Assembly (NCBI GenBank): GCA_025361665.1
Contig: JANYKF010000160.1
Coordinates: 1-6,809, forward strand
Reading direction: 5' to 3'
Length of the DNA stretch: 6,809 bases
Origin: Clostridiaceae bacterium
GTDB lineage: Bacteria > Bacillota > Clostridia > DSM-8532
The notes below the pieces were generated by a model that was not told where the DNA came from, ran no database searches, and saw nothing but the letters and a program-made list of their open reading frames with translations. A program made the translations under genes and the position numbers. Positions within the stretch are counted from its first letter, which is position 1. Each line of letters begins with the position of its first letter. Shown piece by piece: positions 5,767 through 6,809 of this stretch.

Positions 5767-5795
5767 ATTATACCAGACGCAGGCATCAAAGTCTT
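5767..5795 (-). promoter_or_regulatory. Likely promoter of the minus-strand USP-like gene
   Basis: On the minus strand a consensus TATAAT (5772-5767) is preceded by 17 nt and AAGACT (5795-5790), which keeps only the GAC core of a -35 box. Transcription would start about 20 nt before the TTG start codon. The intergenic gap to the divergent HAD gene is only 73 bp, so this region must also serve the plus-strand gene, for which I see no clear promoter. Confidence 0.5.
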
Positions 5796-5811
5796 AGCGG
5801 AGGAAACAAAT

Positions 5812-6809
5812 ATGGGATTGGAGCACATGGGCGGAGGCGAACAGGAACGGAATACCCATACCGCCTCAGGCAGCACGCACAAGGCTGCAAATGCGGCTTC
5901 GTCGTATCTGCATGCCAATCACAATGGGCGGAAATGGCCCATTCCGGCCATCCGCCATCTAATCTGGGATTGGAACGGCACCCTGCTGGATGATGCGCGG
6001 GCCTGTGCGTCCGCCGTCGATAAGCTCATGCGCCGCAGGGGCATGACCGGGGAAACACTGGAAGGATATCGCACCCGGGTCCTGTTCCCGGTGCGGTCCT
6101 ATTACCTGAAAGCTGGATTTGATCTTGACAGGGAGGATTACGACCTGTTGTGCGACGAGTTCGGAGAGGCTTATGCGGATGCGGTTTCGGGGGTCGATCC
6201 GGTTGAAGTCGGAACTCCGTTTGATGGCGGGGCACCAGTAGAACCAGGTCTCGGTTCCCCTGCGCCATGCGTCATTCATGCCGATGTGCCGGAGGTGCTC
6301 GCGGCCTCTTCCGCGCTGGGCGTGACGCATGCCATCGTCTCTGCTTCGGAAGTGGCCACCTTGCGCCGTCAGGTCGATCAATACGGGCTGGCAGGGAAGT
6401 TTGTGGTGCTGGCGGGCCGGGATGACAACCATGGAGGGACCAAGACCCACTTGGTGGAAGAATGGGTGAAACACTGCGGATACCCCCGCGATCAGATCCT
6501 CTACATCGGTGACACGGAGCACGATTGCGATGCGGCGACGGCAGCCGGCATCCGCGTCGCGTTGGTCGCGGACGGACATGTCGATGAAAGGCGCCTCGGG
6601 GATTGCCGGGTGCCGGTGTACCCCAATCGACGCGCTCTTTGGAACGATGCCGGCCTCATGACGGAGAATCCGGTGTTCCAAAGCATGCGGTTTGATACGA
6701 AGCTTGGGGAAATGAGAATTGTCACGGACAGCCTGGGCGTCTTTCATGTTGATTTGCCGGGACCTTCCGTCTTGCAGCCGGCCGGGACGGACCATGGTAC
6801 CGCATCCGG
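5812..6809 (+). CDS. HAD-superfamily phosphatase (phosphoglycolate-phosphatase-like), partial, with Ogt-like extension
   Basis: The frame is open from ATG 5812 to the right edge (332 codons, no stop). GGAGG at 5799-5803 with 8 nt spacing supports the start. Residues 1-43 are a His/Asn/Ala-rich extension without predicted function. A haloacid-dehalogenase phosphatase follows, with nucleophile Asp53 in DWNGTLLDD, Ser177 in Ile-Val-Ser-Ala-Ser (motif II), Lys211 (motif III) and Ile-Gly-Asp-Thr-Glu-His-Asp with Asp234 and Asp238 (motif IV). Residue 55 is Asn where classical HAD phosphatases have Asp; the DWNGTL form occurs in this subfamily, as I recall it. A Pro/Gly-rich stretch at about 128-148 looks like an insertion between cap and core. 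The HAD domain appears to end near residue 285. The same frame continues into a segment (about 292-332) resembling the Ogt N-terminal domain. The substrate is unknown; phosphoglycolate or another small phosphoester is the family-based guess. Confidence 0.85.
   Translation, partial: MGLEHMGGGEQERNTHTASGSTHKAANAASSYLHANHNGRKWPIPAIRHLIWDWNGTLLDDARACASAVDKLMRRRGMTGETLEGYRTRVLFPVRSYYLKAGFDLDREDYDLLCDEFGEAYADAVSGVDPVEVGTPFDGGAPVEPGLGSPAPCVIHADVPEVLAASSALGVTHAIVSASEVATLRRQVDQYGLAGKFVVLAGRDDNHGGTKTHLVEEWVKHCGYPRDQILYIGDTEHDCDAATAAGIRVALVADGHVDERRLGDCRVPVYPNRRALWNDAGLMTENPVFQSMRFDTKLGEMRIVTDSLGVFHVDLPGPSVLQPAGTDHGTAS
6685..6809 (+). other. Segment resembling the N-terminal domain of O6-methylguanine-DNA methyltransferase, cut by the window end
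   Basis: From Met 6685 the translation reads MRFDTKLGEMRIVTD and then Ser-Leu-Gly-Val-Phe-His-Val-Asp-Leu-Pro. This matches the pattern of the ribonuclease-like N-terminal domain of Ogt-type suicide DNA repair proteins (aromatic, T/S-P/x-LG-x-hydrophobic, then an acidic turn with Gly). The reactive-Cys motif PCHR would lie beyond the window. It is in frame with the HAD gene, with no stop between. ATG 6685 and ATG 6658 lack a Shine-Dalgarno sequence, so a fusion is favoured over a separate gene, but the similarity is short. Confidence 0.4.

Noticed and set aside
5959..6795. Minus-strand open frame of 278 codons opposite the HAD gene
   Set aside because: The plus strand here encodes all four HAD motifs in one frame with a strong ribosome binding site, so the minus frame is a shadow.

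Overview
The window is about 6.8 kb of gene-dense bacterial chromosome with roughly 55-60% GC. It has strong AGGAGG-type ribosome binding sites, sigma-70/sigma-A-like promoters and U-tract terminator hairpins. The order fabD(tail)-fabG-acpP-fabF-rnc resembles the fatty-acid-synthesis/RNase III cluster of Bacillota (Firmicutes) and relatives. That assignment is an inference from gene order and protein style, not from a search.

Layout. Positions 1 to about 140 are AT-rich (about 32% GC by hand count) and carry an unidentified open frame cut by the left edge. At about 137-150 the sequence switches abruptly to normal composition, in the last codons of a malonyl-CoA:ACP transacylase gene (fabD), whose stop overlaps the fabG start. 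fabG (238-978), acpP (TTG start at 1051, to 1278), a terminator-like long hairpin (1285-1347) and fabF (1393-2625) follow. Together they supply the ketoreductase, the acyl carrier and the condensing enzyme of type II fatty acid synthesis. A compact promoter/terminator element (2622-2684) separates fabF from rnc (2728-3462, RNase III). Next comes the alpha subunit of a two-subunit class I fumarase/tartrate dehydratase (3553-4395), with no beta-subunit gene after it.

A tandem array of three 36-bp repeats (4419-4531) lies at the start of rsmI, the 16S rRNA C1402 2'-O-methyltransferase gene. Each copy contains a Shine-Dalgarno sequence and an in-frame ATG, so rsmI has three near-identical stacked translation starts. 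This is the most unusual structure in the window. A convergent minus-strand gene for a small universal-stress-protein (UspA/KdpD-like) domain (5738-5355) overlaps the last 37 bp of rsmI. Divergent from it, a HAD-superfamily phosphatase gene starts at 5812 and stays open to the right edge. Its reading frame continues without a stop into a segment resembling the N-terminal domain of O6-methylguanine-DNA methyltransferase (Ogt), which suggests a HAD-Ogt fusion cut by the window end.

I found no CRISPR array, tRNA, rRNA, complete insertion sequence or phage module. Most of the window is core housekeeping. The items worth checking are the triple-start repeat, the left-edge composition break, the orphan fumarase alpha subunit, the fabF-rnc regulatory element and the possible HAD-Ogt fusion.
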